Virus record (IMG/VR): IMGVR_UViG_3300035701_000096 | Coordinates: 1 to 40,583 of that record | Source: a virus | Strand: one strand, 5' to 3' | Length of the DNA: 40,583 nt | In this document: one piece after another, positions 1 to 6,822 of the stretch | How positions within the stretch are numbered: the first letter of the stretch is position 1 | Layout: each line of letters starts with the position of its first letter | Translations under genes and position numbers: made by a program | The notes under the pieces: model-generated | The model's input: only the letters and a program-made list of their open reading frames with translations | Database searches by the model: none | Told to the model about the DNA's origin: nothing

Positions 1-80
1 CCCTCGGTGTCGTAGCATGGCGCCGAGTCCGTCCGAACCGCGTCGACCAACTCCTGCAGGGTGCCTGGCTTGCCGTTCAT
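1..80 (-). CDS. 5' end of a gene cut by the left window edge
   Basis: Only the first 26 codons are visible (MNGKPGTLQELVDAV and on to CYDTEG). The start is well supported: AGGAGG sits five bases before the ATG and a consensus promoter (P1) lies about 60 bases upstream of it. It is the first gene of the P1 transcript. I cannot assign a function from this piece. Its start (a short helix followed by a charged stretch) resembles the beginning of DUF932 phage proteins. A DUF932 gene lacking its 5' end sits at the other edge of the window, so the two could be one gene on a circular genome; that is inference. Confidence 0.7.
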   Translation of the reverse strand, partial: MNGKPGTLQELVDAVRTDSAPCYDTE

Positions 81-140
81 CGTAGCCTCCTGCCCCCGGG
101 AAACTGCGCGGCCGGCTCGCCGCCCCTGTCCCCAAGGGCT

Positions 141-157
141 GGGAACAGCATATTCCC
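141..157 (-). promoter_or_regulatory. Operator-like 17-bp site over the P1 -10 box
   Basis: On the minus strand the site reads GGGAATATGCTGTTCCC, an inverted repeat with GGGAA/TTCCC arms that covers the -10 box and the region just before the expected start point. It matches the site at promoter P2 (9755-9771) at 15 of 17 positions. A repressor bound here would block RNA polymerase. The HTH protein encoded at 9533-9754 is the obvious candidate, by inference. Confidence 0.5.
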
Positions 158-175
158 TTTTCGCCCTCCTGTCAA
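147..175 (-). promoter_or_regulatory. Promoter P1, sigma-70 type
   Basis: On the minus strand TTGACA (170-175) is followed after exactly 17 bases by TATGCT (147-152). The -35 is a perfect consensus match and the -10 matches four of six. Transcription should start near 140, giving a leader of about 60 bases to the ATG at 80. The TGA inside TTGACA is also the stop codon of the upstream 64-residue gene, so the promoter starts where the replication operon ends. Confidence 0.75.
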
Positions 176-366
176 GCGCCAGGGATGGGGTCAATTTTCA
201 CTGCTGCCACAACCCTTGCCCACAGCCTTGGCCAGTCGCATCCGTAGAACCGACGCTCCAACTTTGCCCCTCTCCAGATCCCGACTCGGAATTGCCTCGT
301 GCCATGCGCCCAAACCATGATCTCCCGACCATCATCAAGTCGCAGGAACCTTACCAGCAGCGCCAT
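172..366 (-). CDS. Small hypothetical protein, last gene of the replication operon
   Basis: This 64-residue protein (MALLVRFLRLDDGREIM...) begins one base after the methylase stop codon, and its own TGA forms part of the P1 -35 box. It is basic and rich in Trp and Arg (for example WAHGTRQFRVGIWRG), which suggests a small beta-rich nucleic-acid or protein binder. I do not recognise the family. A longer reading with 16 extra codons would overlap the methylase and has no better ribosome site, so the inner ATG was chosen. Confidence 0.6.
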   Translation of the reverse strand: MALLVRFLRLDDGREIMVWAHGTRQFRVGIWRGAKLERRFYGCDWPRLWARVVAAVKIDPIPGA

Positions 367-367
367 G

Positions 368-1231
368 TCAGCTCCAATCTCCCAGGGGCATACATGTCTG
401 GTGCTCCCAGGCATTTGGTGAGATCCACAGGACCTCGACCCGGTTGCCTCGCGCGCTCACCCGGCTGCGCGTCTCGACCCGCTTCCAGTCCGGGTACAAC
501 TCCTGGTCGTACAGGTCGCTCGCGTACCCGCTCACTATGGCCATGCCCTTGATGCTGTGCAGTAGGCTCGCCAAGGTCTTGTGGTCCTCATCGCTCATGC
601 TGTGCTCATACACCCGGCTGGCATCCCGCCCCGCCACCGCTTTCACGTAGGGAGGATCGCAGTAGAACAGAGTCTCTGGCGTGTCGAAGCGCGTGATGAT
701 GGCCAACGCTGGCAGGCACTCGATCAGCACTCCCTGCAATCGGTCGATGAACCACTCGATTTCGTTTGGGTAGGCTGCCCAGCTCCTGGCCTCGTTGGTG
801 TGCTGGGCAAAGGTCCGGCTGCGGAATCCGGTCGGTCGGCCGTGCGTCTTGACCCGGTATGCGCCCTGCGCCCGGACGATCGTCAGCCTGGCCAGCTCCA
901 CATCGTCAGCGCCCGGTGGCATTGTCGCTGCCGCCTCGAACTCAGCCCGCGAGAATGGCGTCAGGCGCAGACGCCGGCTCAGCTCGTCGCCCTTCTCCCG
1001 ATCGCGCAGGACCCGGAACACGTTGACCACCGTCCCCCAGGCGTCGTTGTAGACCTCGGTCCGGCTGCGATTCTTCGCCATCAGCACGGACGCGGCGCCG
1101 CCGAACGGCTCGACGTAGATCTGGTGGGGTGGCATCTGGCTGATGATCCAGTCGGCCATACGCCACTTCCCGCCGTGGTAGTGCATGACCGGCCGGCGCG
1201 GCCGGCGCGTCTCACCCTGGGCTGGCATCAT
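368..1231 (-). CDS. dam-like: DNA adenine methylase, Dam/D12 class
   Basis: This 287-residue protein transfers a methyl group from S-adenosylmethionine to the N6 of adenine in DNA. The D12-class signature is complete and in order: HGGKWRMADWI (residues 19-29, motif X, SAM binding), VEPFGGAASVL (40-50, motif I) and YCDPPY (190-195, catalytic motif IV, DPPY). The length is normal for the family. No cognate restriction enzyme lies nearby, so it is an orphan phage methylase that could protect phage DNA from host nucleases or time packaging. The start overlaps the previous gene by 20 bases; Met-1, Met-2 and Met-16 are all possible and the ribosome site is weak, so the N-terminus is uncertain. The target sequence cannot be read from the protein. 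Confidence 0.92.
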   Translation of the reverse strand: MMPAQGETRRPRRPVMHYHGGKWRMADWIISQMPPHQIYVEPFGGAASVLMAKNRSRTEVYNDAWGTVVNVFRVLRDREKGDELSRRLRLTPFSRAEFEAAATMPPGADDVELARLTIVRAQGAYRVKTHGRPTGFRSRTFAQHTNEARSWAAYPNEIEWFIDRLQGVLIECLPALAIITRFDTPETLFYCDPPYVKAVAGRDASRVYEHSMSDEDHKTLASLLHSIKGMAIVSGYASDLYDQELYPDWKRVETRSRVSARGNRVEVLWISPNAWEHQTCMPLGDWS

Positions 1232-1607
1232 TCAGGTTCTCAACGCCCTCGCAATTGTCGCCCTTCGCCCTGAAGGATCCCTCCGCCACGCGCTTGTCAA
1301 TCAACGCTTTCATCGGCTCCTGGACCTTTGCGCACTCGAAGCCCTGCCCGCCCACAATCAGGTACCGGCAGCACTTCTCGCCCTGCCCGATCTTGCAAAC
1401 ATTCGCCACCTGCCTCGGCAGGTTCTTGTCCATGTCAGCCTCCAGGATCTCCCGCGCCTTGCGCAGCCGGCGCACCCGCGCGGCGCACTTCCCAGCCCAA
1501 GGGTAGTCACCGAGTCCGCGCTCATGCACGTTGGCATCGAATGCCAGCTTCTGGATCCGCGCGTCGATCGCTTCCACCGCCAGGCGTAGCGCCTGGTCCT
1601 TGTTCAT
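1212..1607 (-). CDS. Hypothetical protein with Cys-rich C-terminal half
   Basis: This 131-residue protein starts at an ATG that overlaps the previous stop codon as ATGA, which fixes the start. Residues 1-60 look like two charged helices (a coiled-coil or helical hairpin with many Arg and Lys). Residues 70-125 hold five Cys, including a CKIGQGEKCC stretch and a GDNC near the end, which could bind a metal or form disulphides. I do not recognise a named family. It lies between a membrane-anchored zinc-ribbon gene and the methylase, in the run of small accessory genes. Confidence 0.72.
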   Translation of the reverse strand: MNKDQALRLAVEAIDARIQKLAFDANVHERGLGDYPWAGKCAARVRRLRKAREILEADMDKNLPRQVANVCKIGQGEKCCRYLIVGGQGFECAKVQEPMKALIDKRVAEGSFRAKGDNCEGVENLNDASPG

Positions 1608-1885
1608 GATCGCAACAGCCGGTGGATCCGCACGTCGATTGCCTCTGACCTCCCCAGCGTTCGCAGGTAGAGGGGCACTGGCGCATCGAAGTCCCACACG
1701 GTCAGGGCGCCACAGCCCGGGCACCGATAGACAACCGTCTCGCGGTCAGTCAGCACATCGCCCCACGCTGTCAGTTCAGTGTGGCACCATGGGCACCAGG
1801 TCCAGCACGTCTGCTGGGGCGGTGGACAGCCGAAACCCAGGAACAGCAGCAGCCCAGCCAGCGCGTCCCGCAGCCAGGCTCTCAC
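1604..1885 (-). CDS. Membrane-anchored zinc-ribbon protein, GTG start
   Basis: The 93-residue reading starts at a GTG that overlaps the previous stop as GTGA; this explains why the reading frame upstream of it looks unstructured. A hydrophobic segment (about residues 8-19, LAGLLLFLGFG) is followed by CPWC at 31-34 and CPGC at 55-58, a classic pair of zinc knuckles. The architecture, an N-terminal membrane anchor and a small cytoplasmic or exposed zinc ribbon, is seen in many tiny phage proteins of unknown role. It directly follows another small membrane protein (1882-2040), so the two may act together. Confidence 0.72.
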   Translation of the reverse strand: MRAWLRDALAGLLLFLGFGCPPPQQTCWTWCPWCHTELTAWGDVLTDRETVVYRCPGCGALTVWDFDAPVPLYLRTLGRSEAIDVRIHRLLRS

Positions 1886-2040
1886 GGCGCCACCATTTCG
1901 ATGATCCAGGCCAGGAACATGCCGGTAGCCAGACCGCCCAGGAATGGACCGGCGCTGCTCTGCGGATCCAGCACTGCCACGAGGACGCAGGCCACCAGGA
2001 ATACCAAACCCATCCGCTTGAACGTCCGCCATTTGTTCAC
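1882..2040 (-). CDS. 52-residue two-helix membrane protein, GTG start
   Basis: This gene is easily missed because it is very short and starts with GTG. Both ends are locked to its neighbours: its GTG overlaps the upstream stop as GTGA (2037-2040) and its own TGA overlaps the next GTG as GTGA (1882-1885). The protein (VNKWRTFKRMGLVFLVACVL at the start) has a basic N-terminus, a first hydrophobic helix (about 11-25), a short Asp/Pro/Gly turn and a second helix (about 33-49). It could be a small inner-membrane protein involved in superinfection exclusion, host take-over or lysis timing; none of these is shown by sequence. Confidence 0.72.
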   Translation of the reverse strand: MNKWRTFKRMGLVFLVACVLVAVLDPQSSAGPFLGGLATGMFLAWIIEMVAP

Positions 2041-2246
2041 TTCGTCGCCTCCAGCCTGGCCAGCTCGTCAACCTTGCGCAGCGCCTCGGCCGCATCGCCC
2101 ACGTCCCAGGACCGATCGCAGCTCACACACTCGAACCCGTACAGGCTAAACGTGATGGCCAGGACGCTGGTCATGGCATGGATCGTCGGCTTGATCTCTG
2201 TGTGCAGGCACTTCGGGTTGTGCGGCCGCAGCGGTTTGTCGCCCAT
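2037..2246 (-). CDS. Small Cys/His-containing hypothetical protein
   Basis: The start at 2246 is chosen because a strong ribosome site (GAGGAGGTGGAG) lies a few bases before this ATG. The 69-residue protein begins MGDKPLRPHNPKCLH and carries CVSCDRSW further on; with the earlier Cys and His residues this could form one small zinc site. The C-terminal third is a charged helix. It overlaps the upstream zinc-ribbon gene by 101 bases in another frame, which is long but backed by the ribosome site. Family not recognised. Confidence 0.62.
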   Translation of the reverse strand: MGDKPLRPHNPKCLHTEIKPTIHAMTSVLAITFSLYGFECVSCDRSWDVGDAAEALRKVDELARLEATK

Positions 2247-2409
2247 TCTCCACCTCCTCGACTGGGACGCTACCCTGGCAGTGGGGCCAGTCAGCGCACC
2301 CGTAGAACGGTGCCCAGTCCTGATATGTTGGGCTGCCAGATTGCGGTCGGCGCAGCACGGTCCGGCCGCCACACTCTGGGCAAGGCGGTCCCTGCATCTT
2401 AGTGCTCAT
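2146..2409 (-). CDS. Topoisomerase-type C4 zinc-ribbon protein
   Basis: This 87-residue protein starts at an ATG overlapping the previous stop as ATGA. Residues 9-45 form a zinc ribbon of the kind repeated at the C-terminus of bacterial topoisomerase I: CPECGG, a short basic strand, then YGCADWPHCQG. Such ribbons bind single-stranded DNA or proteins. The C-terminal 40 residues are low-complexity and overlap the next gene in a second frame, so they may be unstructured. As a free-standing ribbon it is probably an accessory factor for DNA metabolism. Confidence 0.72.
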   Translation of the reverse strand: MSTKMQGPPCPECGGRTVLRRPQSGSPTYQDWAPFYGCADWPHCQGSVPVEEVENGRQTAAAAQPEVPAHRDQADDPCHDQRPGHHV

Positions 2410-2618
2410 TGCTCAAGCACCATAACACCTTGACACTCTCGCCACCACTCCGCAAACTCCCGCCCGTCGAACGAATTGTGCAGCACCAGGGAATGCCTAT
2501 CGTCAAGTCTCTTGACCCGAGGCTGGCAGGGGCAATCCTTCCCACCCAGCTTGTGGGCGTGCGCGTCCCCCATCGGGAACACATGCACAGCGCCCAGCAA
2601 TTCGGGGTCCTCGGTCAC
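2406..2618 (-). CDS. Small hypothetical protein, GTG start
   Basis: This 70-residue protein starts at a GTG overlapping the previous stop as GTGA and ends in an ATGA overlap with the zinc-ribbon gene, so it is locked into the operon at both ends. It starts TEDPELLGAVHVFPMGDAHA after the initiator and has the look of a compact alpha/beta domain with conserved-looking Gly, His and Trp. I do not recognise a family. Confidence 0.68.
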   Translation of the reverse strand: MTEDPELLGAVHVFPMGDAHAHKLGGKDCPCQPRVKRLDDRHSLVLHNSFDGREFAEWWRECQGVMVLEQ

Positions 2619-2959
2619 AGTTTGACCTCCAACCCACTCGCCGGCCCGCCAGCTCCATCCTTGCGCCGGTGTCGGACGATCGCGCTGGCAGCCTGGGTAT
2701 CGCGCACTAGGTCCCAGACCATGCTGACAACCCCGTTGCCCAGATAACAGCAGATAGGCCCCAGCTTAATGGCCTCCGCCTCGATCCGGTTGGGATCGGC
2801 CTGCCGGCCAATCTCCAAGTCCATGCCGCAGCGCTCCATGAACTCCCTGTTGCGCATGAGTAGTCGGACCAGGTGACTGGTAGCCATGTCGCCATTCAGC
2901 CCGGTGCTGGCCGGCCGGAAGTGATGCTCACACCAGACTCTAATCTCGCCCATCGTCAC
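2615..2959 (-). CDS. Hypothetical 114-residue protein, GTG start
   Basis: The start is a GTG overlapping the loader gene's stop as GTGA; a second Met is codon 3. The sequence is mostly helical with Cys at 10, 44, 70 and 71 (WCEHHF, ERCGMD, ICCYLGNG). The central part (RLLMRNREFMERCGMDLEIG) reads like a structured helical core and the C-terminal 25 residues like a basic, flexible tail. It follows the putative helicase loader directly, so a role in replication is possible but not shown. Confidence 0.65.
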   Translation of the reverse strand: MTMGEIRVWCEHHFRPASTGLNGDMATSHLVRLLMRNREFMERCGMDLEIGRQADPNRIEAEAIKLGPICCYLGNGVVSMVWDLVRDTQAASAIVRHRRKDGAGGPASGLEVKL

Positions 2960-3534
2960 CCACCCCCGCTCCCCGGCCCGTCCAGATGCAGGGTTTCCGG
3001 CCTGTCCTTTGGCACGTCAAATACGCCAGCCACTACCGCCTTGGCGCGGCTGGGATCTAGGTAACGCATGGCGCTGGGCTTGGCCAGCTCCGCCACCACC
3101 ACAGCCTCGCGCCAGGCAAACCGGCGCAGTTGGTTGTACGCCTCGAAGAACTTGGCCCGGTCGGATGTCGGCGTCTCGCTCATGCAGATGTCAACCCAGC
3201 CTAGTTGCCGCACCGCCTCGTCAATCAGCGGGTGACTGAACTCCGGCTTGCGCATGTGACCGACTGCCAGGATCGCCCGGTTGACCTCGGCCCACGCCTC
3301 ACCCACTTCCGGTAGCTGGCAGATCAGGGACGCAACCTCGTCCCGGATCTCCGCCACCGTTGGGAAGAACTTGCTGACCTGCACCAGACGCAGGACCGAT
3401 CGTTGCAGCGGCTCAGTCGGCAGGTCAACCAGGTTTCGCACGTACACTTCCACCGTCGCCTTGGGGATGTTCTCCCGCGGGAACGCTGCCGCCAGCATCG
3501 TCACCACTTCCAGCACTTCCTGTTCCTTGGCCAT
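2956..3534 (-). CDS. Probable replicative helicase loader/inhibitor, G39P-like
   Basis: The N-terminal 85 residues match the pattern of the SPP1 G39P family (helicase loader and inhibitor): a first helix with VVTMLAAAFP, then VEVYVRNLVDLPTEPLQRS (residues 28-46) and the strongly typical end SKFFPTVAEIRDEV (53-66). G39P binds the phage or host hexameric replicative helicase and delivers it to initiator-bound origin DNA. The C-terminal half is helical with an RRFAWREAV helix. It sits next to a replication-initiator-like gene, as SPP1 gene 39 sits next to 38. No helicase gene is visible, so the partner would be host DnaB. Start supported by GAGGGA upstream; it overlaps the initiator gene by 110 bases. 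Confidence 0.68.
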   Translation of the reverse strand: MAKEQEVLEVVTMLAAAFPRENIPKATVEVYVRNLVDLPTEPLQRSVLRLVQVSKFFPTVAEIRDEVASLICQLPEVGEAWAEVNRAILAVGHMRKPEFSHPLIDEAVRQLGWVDICMSETPTSDRAKFFEAYNQLRRFAWREAVVVAELAKPSAMRYLDPSRAKAVVAGVFDVPKDRPETLHLDGPGSGGG

Positions 3535-4327
3535 GTCTGTCCCTCACGTAGTCTCGCACTCCGCCGAACCCGCGCGGCTCGGTCGTCGTCCCGTTCTTGC
3601 GCTGGGGAACGGCGCCCGCCGTCGCCCAGTCGAACAGCCAGCCCAGATTCATGGGCCGATATCCGCGCTTCACCCATTCCCGGAAGAACGGCATCAGCTG
3701 GTCGATCGTCTTGTCGCCCACTGCTTCGATCACTTGGTCCCAGATCGCCTTGGGTGGGTACTGTCCAGCCACTGCCCGGAAGGTTTGGAGCGCGGGCGAG
3801 TCTGTCCTTGAGTCCCTCTCTTTACCTCGGCGCTGCTCTGTACCCTCGCTCTTGATCTTGCTCTTAAGATCTTTGGTGGACATGGCTGGAGTCTCAGCCG
3901 TAATTTTGCCGCCACTGGCTGGGTCCTCAGCGTCCCCGGTGTCAGGTGTGGGGGCGTCATTACCGCTGGCTTCCTCACCTTGTCGTTCCGGTGGCGACGT
4001 GGCCAACTTCTCAGCCACAACTGCCCGGGCCGGTTCTTTCTGCTTGGCCTTCGACCAGTCCAGCTCGTACTCGGGTGGCAGCCGGCGCGCCATGTTGGCC
4101 GGTGCCACTTGCCGCAGGATTCCGGGCACATGGCTGGTGCCTTTCAGGGTCAGGATGATCCGCTCAATCTGGCGCGGCGTGTAGCCCGTTTTCCATGCAA
4201 CCCTGGCCAGCGCTATCCGTATACACTTCCCAAACTCGTCAGCGTCGTTGGCCAGCACCAGCATAACTGCCTGCTGAGGATGGTCGAAGTCATGCTCCCA
4301 GACTTTCACCATCTGCTCGAAGCTCAT
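3425..4327 (-). CDS. Probable replication initiator / DnaD- or O-like protein
   Basis: This 300-residue protein has an N-terminal winged-helix-like region (residues 1-70; KTGYTPRQIERIILTLKG resembles the recognition helix region of primosomal and O-type initiators). A long acidic, Pro-rich linker (about 95-165) follows, then a compact helical domain (about 180-245; PPKAIWDQVIEAVGDK to LGWLFDWATAG) similar in layout to the DnaD C-terminal part. The last 55 residues are Gly-rich and overlap the loader gene in another frame. This layout and the G39P-like neighbour suggest origin recognition and helicase recruitment. If that is right, the origin may lie in or near this gene; I see no clear iterons. 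Confidence 0.6.
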   Translation of the reverse strand: MSFEQMVKVWEHDFDHPQQAVMLVLANDADEFGKCIRIALARVAWKTGYTPRQIERIILTLKGTSHVPGILRQVAPANMARRLPPEYELDWSKAKQKEPARAVVAEKLATSPPERQGEEASGNDAPTPDTGDAEDPASGGKITAETPAMSTKDLKSKIKSEGTEQRRGKERDSRTDSPALQTFRAVAGQYPPKAIWDQVIEAVGDKTIDQLMPFFREWVKRGYRPMNLGWLFDWATAGAVPQRKNGTTTEPRGFGGVRDYVRDRHGQGTGSAGSGDDAGGSVPAGEHPQGDGGSVRAKPG

Positions 4328-4328
4328 G

Positions 4329-4862
4329 CTAGTACCCGAATGCCTTGACTTCCTCCGCCGCCTCCCTTGCCCAGTTGCGCTCGCGCTCGGGTGCCTCGTC
4401 GTCGTCCGCCACCTTCTCAGCGCGCGCCGCGATCTCGCTCATGCGCCGCTCCCAGGCCAGGTCCTGCTCCTCCACGCCCTCGCCCAGCAGTTGGGTCTTG
4501 GCCATGTCAGCCGGCGTCAGGTCCTTGGCCCACGCTTCGAGGTACGCCAGCGCTGCCTCCAGCCCCTGGCCGAACTTCTTGGCTGCTTTCATAGCCAGCC
4601 AGCCATGCTCCCAGCCCAATACAGCGGTGTCGCCTATGAAGTAGGACCGGACCTCGGCTGAGTAGAACACAGCCATTTCCCGGACCTTGCGCACCAGCTC
4701 GGTGGGCAGACGCCAGCGCGCGGCGAGCTTGGGCATCCCCTTTTTCTCGACCTGCTTGGCGAAGTCGCCCAGGTCGAAGAATGCCACGCAGGTGACATTC
4801 GCCATGGTGTCGCCCAGCTCCCCGATCTCCTCCCAGCTGGAATACTTGACTGGTCTAGCCAT
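4329..4862 (-). CDS. Hypothetical helical protein
   Basis: This 177-residue protein starts at an ATG with GGGGAGG upstream and overlaps the previous stop by eight bases. It begins MARPVKYSSWEEIGELGDTM, contains a Lys/Arg/Trp-rich helical core (KLAARWRLPTELVRKVREMA) and ends in a strongly charged Glu/Arg helix (about 140-175). The N-terminal part could be a DNA-binding helical bundle. I do not recognise the family. It lies directly upstream of the initiator gene, separated by one base. Confidence 0.62.
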   Translation of the reverse strand: MARPVKYSSWEEIGELGDTMANVTCVAFFDLGDFAKQVEKKGMPKLAARWRLPTELVRKVREMAVFYSAEVRSYFIGDTAVLGWEHGWLAMKAAKKFGQGLEAALAYLEAWAKDLTPADMAKTQLLGEGVEEQDLAWERRMSEIAARAEKVADDDEAPERERNWAREAAEEVKAFGY

Positions 4863-5064
4863 CGTCGTCCTCCCCGTTTCTCCGCCTTGAGCGGAACTTA
4901 TCAGCTACCGGGCAGGTGTCCCAGTGGCTGGTGTGCTTGGTCATGTCGAATATCGAGTCGCTTGGGCTGGCGGTGGCAGCGTCGACCGGCATCCACCCAC
5001 CCCGGCGCGTCCGCAGCCAGCGGATCTCTTTCATGCAGCCCTTGCACGGTACCACGTTAGCCAT
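4855..5064 (-). CDS. Small zinc-finger-like protein
   Basis: This 69-residue protein starts at the ATG just after the preceding TAG. It carries CKGCMKEIRWLRTRRGGWMP near the start and HTSHWDTCPVAD further on, a possible CxxC...HxxxxxC zinc site, and ends in an Arg-rich then Asp-rich tail. The layout resembles small phage proteins that remain unnamed and often lie near replication genes. A longer reading with 12 extra codons would overlap the upstream gene without a ribosome site. Confidence 0.65.
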   Translation of the reverse strand: MANVVPCKGCMKEIRWLRTRRGGWMPVDAATASPSDSIFDMTKHTSHWDTCPVADKFRSRRRNGEDDDG

Positions 5065-5065
5065 G

Positions 5066-5521
5066 CTACGTTTTCCCGCCAGTGAAGCGCCGGACGGCAT
5101 CCTTTAGTACCCCAAGGCCCCGCACTTGCTGCCGGTTGGCCATCTGCCATACCGCCTCACCACATACCGGGCATTTGTCAATCGGCTCTGGACGCCCACC
5201 CATCAGGCCACGCTGCACAAGCCGGTCGGCCTTGTCCCACAGGCTGTAGGCTACCACCACGTTCTGGTCCGGGTGGATGTGCAGCAGCTCGCCCATGTGC
5301 TCGAACTCGAACGCCGGCTCAAGGCCCAGAGGCCTCGGCTCAGCCAGGACGCGGGTATTCCATCGCGCCCACGCCTCATCCGGCGTCTCCCCAGTGACCC
5401 TCGGCTCAAGAGGACATCCCTCGTTTGGGCACGAGATCATAACCTTCTCCGGGCCACCCCCATGCCACGGCTCAATCTCTGGTGCACTCCCGCAGAACGG
5501 GCACGGCAGTATGTCGCTCAC
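5066..5521 (-). CDS. Lar-like zinc-ribbon protein (restriction alleviation family)
   Basis: The N-terminal 55 residues fit the Lar family pattern: LPCPFCGSAPEIE, a strand with VMISCPNEGCPLEPRV, then GETPDEAWARWNTR. Lar of the Rac prophage eases type I restriction of incoming DNA; most phage relatives are untested. The protein is 151 residues, longer than typical Lar proteins; the extra C-terminal half has another CPVCGEAVW knuckle. The start is a GTG overlapping the ASCH gene stop as GTGA, which is preferred over an upstream start without support. An anti-restriction role is inferred from family only. Confidence 0.72.
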   Translation of the reverse strand: MSDILPCPFCGSAPEIEPWHGGGPEKVMISCPNEGCPLEPRVTGETPDEAWARWNTRVLAEPRPLGLEPAFEFEHMGELLHIHPDQNVVVAYSLWDKADRLVQRGLMGGRPEPIDKCPVCGEAVWQMANRQQVRGLGVLKDAVRRFTGGKT

Positions 5522-5907
5522 TTGGCCTCCTTCACCAGCTCGAACTCGATTACCCAGATCCACCCGCTGGCCGGGTAGTCGTTCCCGTACATGGTGCGCC
5601 AGCGCTCGATGAATGCCAGCCTGCTCGGGAATCCCTCAGCCAGCGCATCCTCCTCGCTGATGGTCGACATCCATTCGTCCCGGATCCGCTTGACCAGGAT
5701 CCGCCCCACGCCTCGCTTGCCGCGCCCCGGGCACACTGCGTAGGTCTTGCCCACCTGCCACAGCAGGTAGCCCTTGCGTCGAACCGATTGGATCTCCGCA
5801 AAGGGCGGCCCGCCCCGCTTGACAACATCATAGGGCTGGAATGGCCTTCGCGTTTGAGTCTTACTTCCCGCCAGAATGGCGGCCACCATGTCCTCGTGGA
5901 ATTGCAT
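5518..5907 (-). CDS. ASCH-domain protein
   Basis: This 129-residue protein opens with FHEDMVAAILAGSKTQTRRP, the hallmark N-terminal strand-helix-TRR of phage ASCH-domain proteins. The fold is related to PUA and binds RNA or modified nucleosides; some members hydrolyse N4-acetylcytidine or cleave RNA. Later parts (WQVGKTYAVCPGRGKRG and GWIWVIEFELV) fit the beta-barrel and its last strand. The ATG overlaps the exonuclease stop codon in a TGATG arrangement. The substrate is unknown here. Confidence 0.78.
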   Translation of the reverse strand: MQFHEDMVAAILAGSKTQTRRPFQPYDVVKRGGPPFAEIQSVRRKGYLLWQVGKTYAVCPGRGKRGVGRILVKRIRDEWMSTISEEDALAEGFPSRLAFIERWRTMYGNDYPASGWIWVIEFELVKEAK

Positions 5908-6485
5908 CAGACCCCCTTGTTCGCAGCCACAGCCCCGATCAGCATGTCCAGTAGCTTGTCGATCGCGGCACCCGTCAGGCGCACATCCTCCAGGGCACCG
6001 TGCTTTCCGCTCGCCCGGCCGAAACCAAGGCTGCCGCAGATGTCGTCCAGGTTGGTGACTGGCTGCCCGTAAGCCATGCGCAGCGCGATCAGCCCGCACC
6101 AGTGAGCTGTCAGCGCCAGCGTTTGCAGCTCCACCACGCGGTATCCGGTGTTGATTACGACCCCGGTCCGCCTCTCCAGCTCCAGGATGAACCGCAAGTC
6201 GAACGCGAGATTCTGCCCAGCGATGATCCCCGGGTTAGCCCGCAGGAACTTAGCGACCTCGGCCGCCGCCTCCACCTCACTCTTGCCTTCCGCGGCCAGC
6301 ATGCCGGGCGTGAACCCATTGACCTCCATCGCCTTCGCCGTCATGGTCAGGCCCTCGGCCGGCTTCACCACCACGTACAGCTCCGCGCCGGTCTTGTCGT
6401 TGCGAACAGCCACCGAGCACAGAGCATGTTCCCAGGCGTGTAGGCCGCCAGTTTCGGTGTCGAGCACGTTCAACGGTGTGTGCAT
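5907..6485 (-). CDS. DnaQ-like 3'-5' exonuclease (DEDDh)
   Basis: This 192-residue protein has all five catalytic residues of the DEDDh exonucleases: LDTETGG (Asp-9, Glu-11; Exo I), GQNLAFDLRFI (Asp-96; Exo II) and KHGALEDVRL (His-162, Asp-167; Exo III). It should remove nucleotides from 3' ends of single-stranded DNA or RNA with two metal ions. With no phage DNA polymerase in the window it is more likely an end-trimming or recombination exonuclease than a proofreading subunit. It is followed by the ASCH gene (overlap) and preceded by the DUF1064 nuclease gene with a one-base gap. Confidence 0.88.
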   Translation of the reverse strand: MHTPLNVLDTETGGLHAWEHALCSVAVRNDKTGAELYVVVKPAEGLTMTAKAMEVNGFTPGMLAAEGKSEVEAAAEVAKFLRANPGIIAGQNLAFDLRFILELERRTGVVINTGYRVVELQTLALTAHWCGLIALRMAYGQPVTNLDDICGSLGFGRASGKHGALEDVRLTGAAIDKLLDMLIGAVAANKGV

Positions 6486-6486
6486 G

Positions 6487-6822
6487 TCAGACCTCCGCGA
6501 TCATAATGCCGTGGACCGCTTCCATCAGGCGCTTTTTCAGGCGATACTCCCTGGTTCTCACACCCTTGGCGTCCTCCACGACTGGCTGCTCGTTGTCGAT
6601 CGCCACCAGGTACACAAAGTCCGCAATGTAATCGCAGATGTGGACCCCGTTCACGTCGAGCTTGTAGCGCACCTGCCGTTTCAGGTCGTAGATCTCGCCA
6701 GCCTTCTGCATCAGCTGGAGATCCTGCCAGCGCTGCGCCTCGCGCTTGCTGTCGAACACCTGGCCGTCGACCGTCGTCTTGCGATTGCCGTACTTGGCCC
6801 GGCGCCCACCCCAGGCAATCAT
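6487..6822 (-). CDS. DUF1064 endonuclease-like protein
   Basis: This 111-residue protein matches the DUF1064 pattern throughout: KYGNRKTTVDGQVFDSKREA, QRWQDLQLMQKAGEIYDLKR, YIADFVYLV, VVEDAKGVRT and YRLKKRLMEA. The family has the restriction-endonuclease-like core (Glu in the first helix, Asp in DFVY, Glu-x-Lys in VEDAKG) and is thought to cut branched or recombination DNA. Length and order are normal. The start ATG overlaps the upstream stop as ATGA. Confidence 0.85.
   Translation of the reverse strand: MIAWGGRRAKYGNRKTTVDGQVFDSKREAQRWQDLQLMQKAGEIYDLKRQVRYKLDVNGVHICDYIADFVYLVAIDNEQPVVEDAKGVRTREYRLKKRLMEAVHGIMIAEV

Noticed and set aside
1186-1215. Repeat GCCGGCGCGGCCGGCGCG near the methylase start as a regulatory site
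   Set aside because: It lies in coding sequence with Arg/Pro codons and GC-rich codon use explains it.
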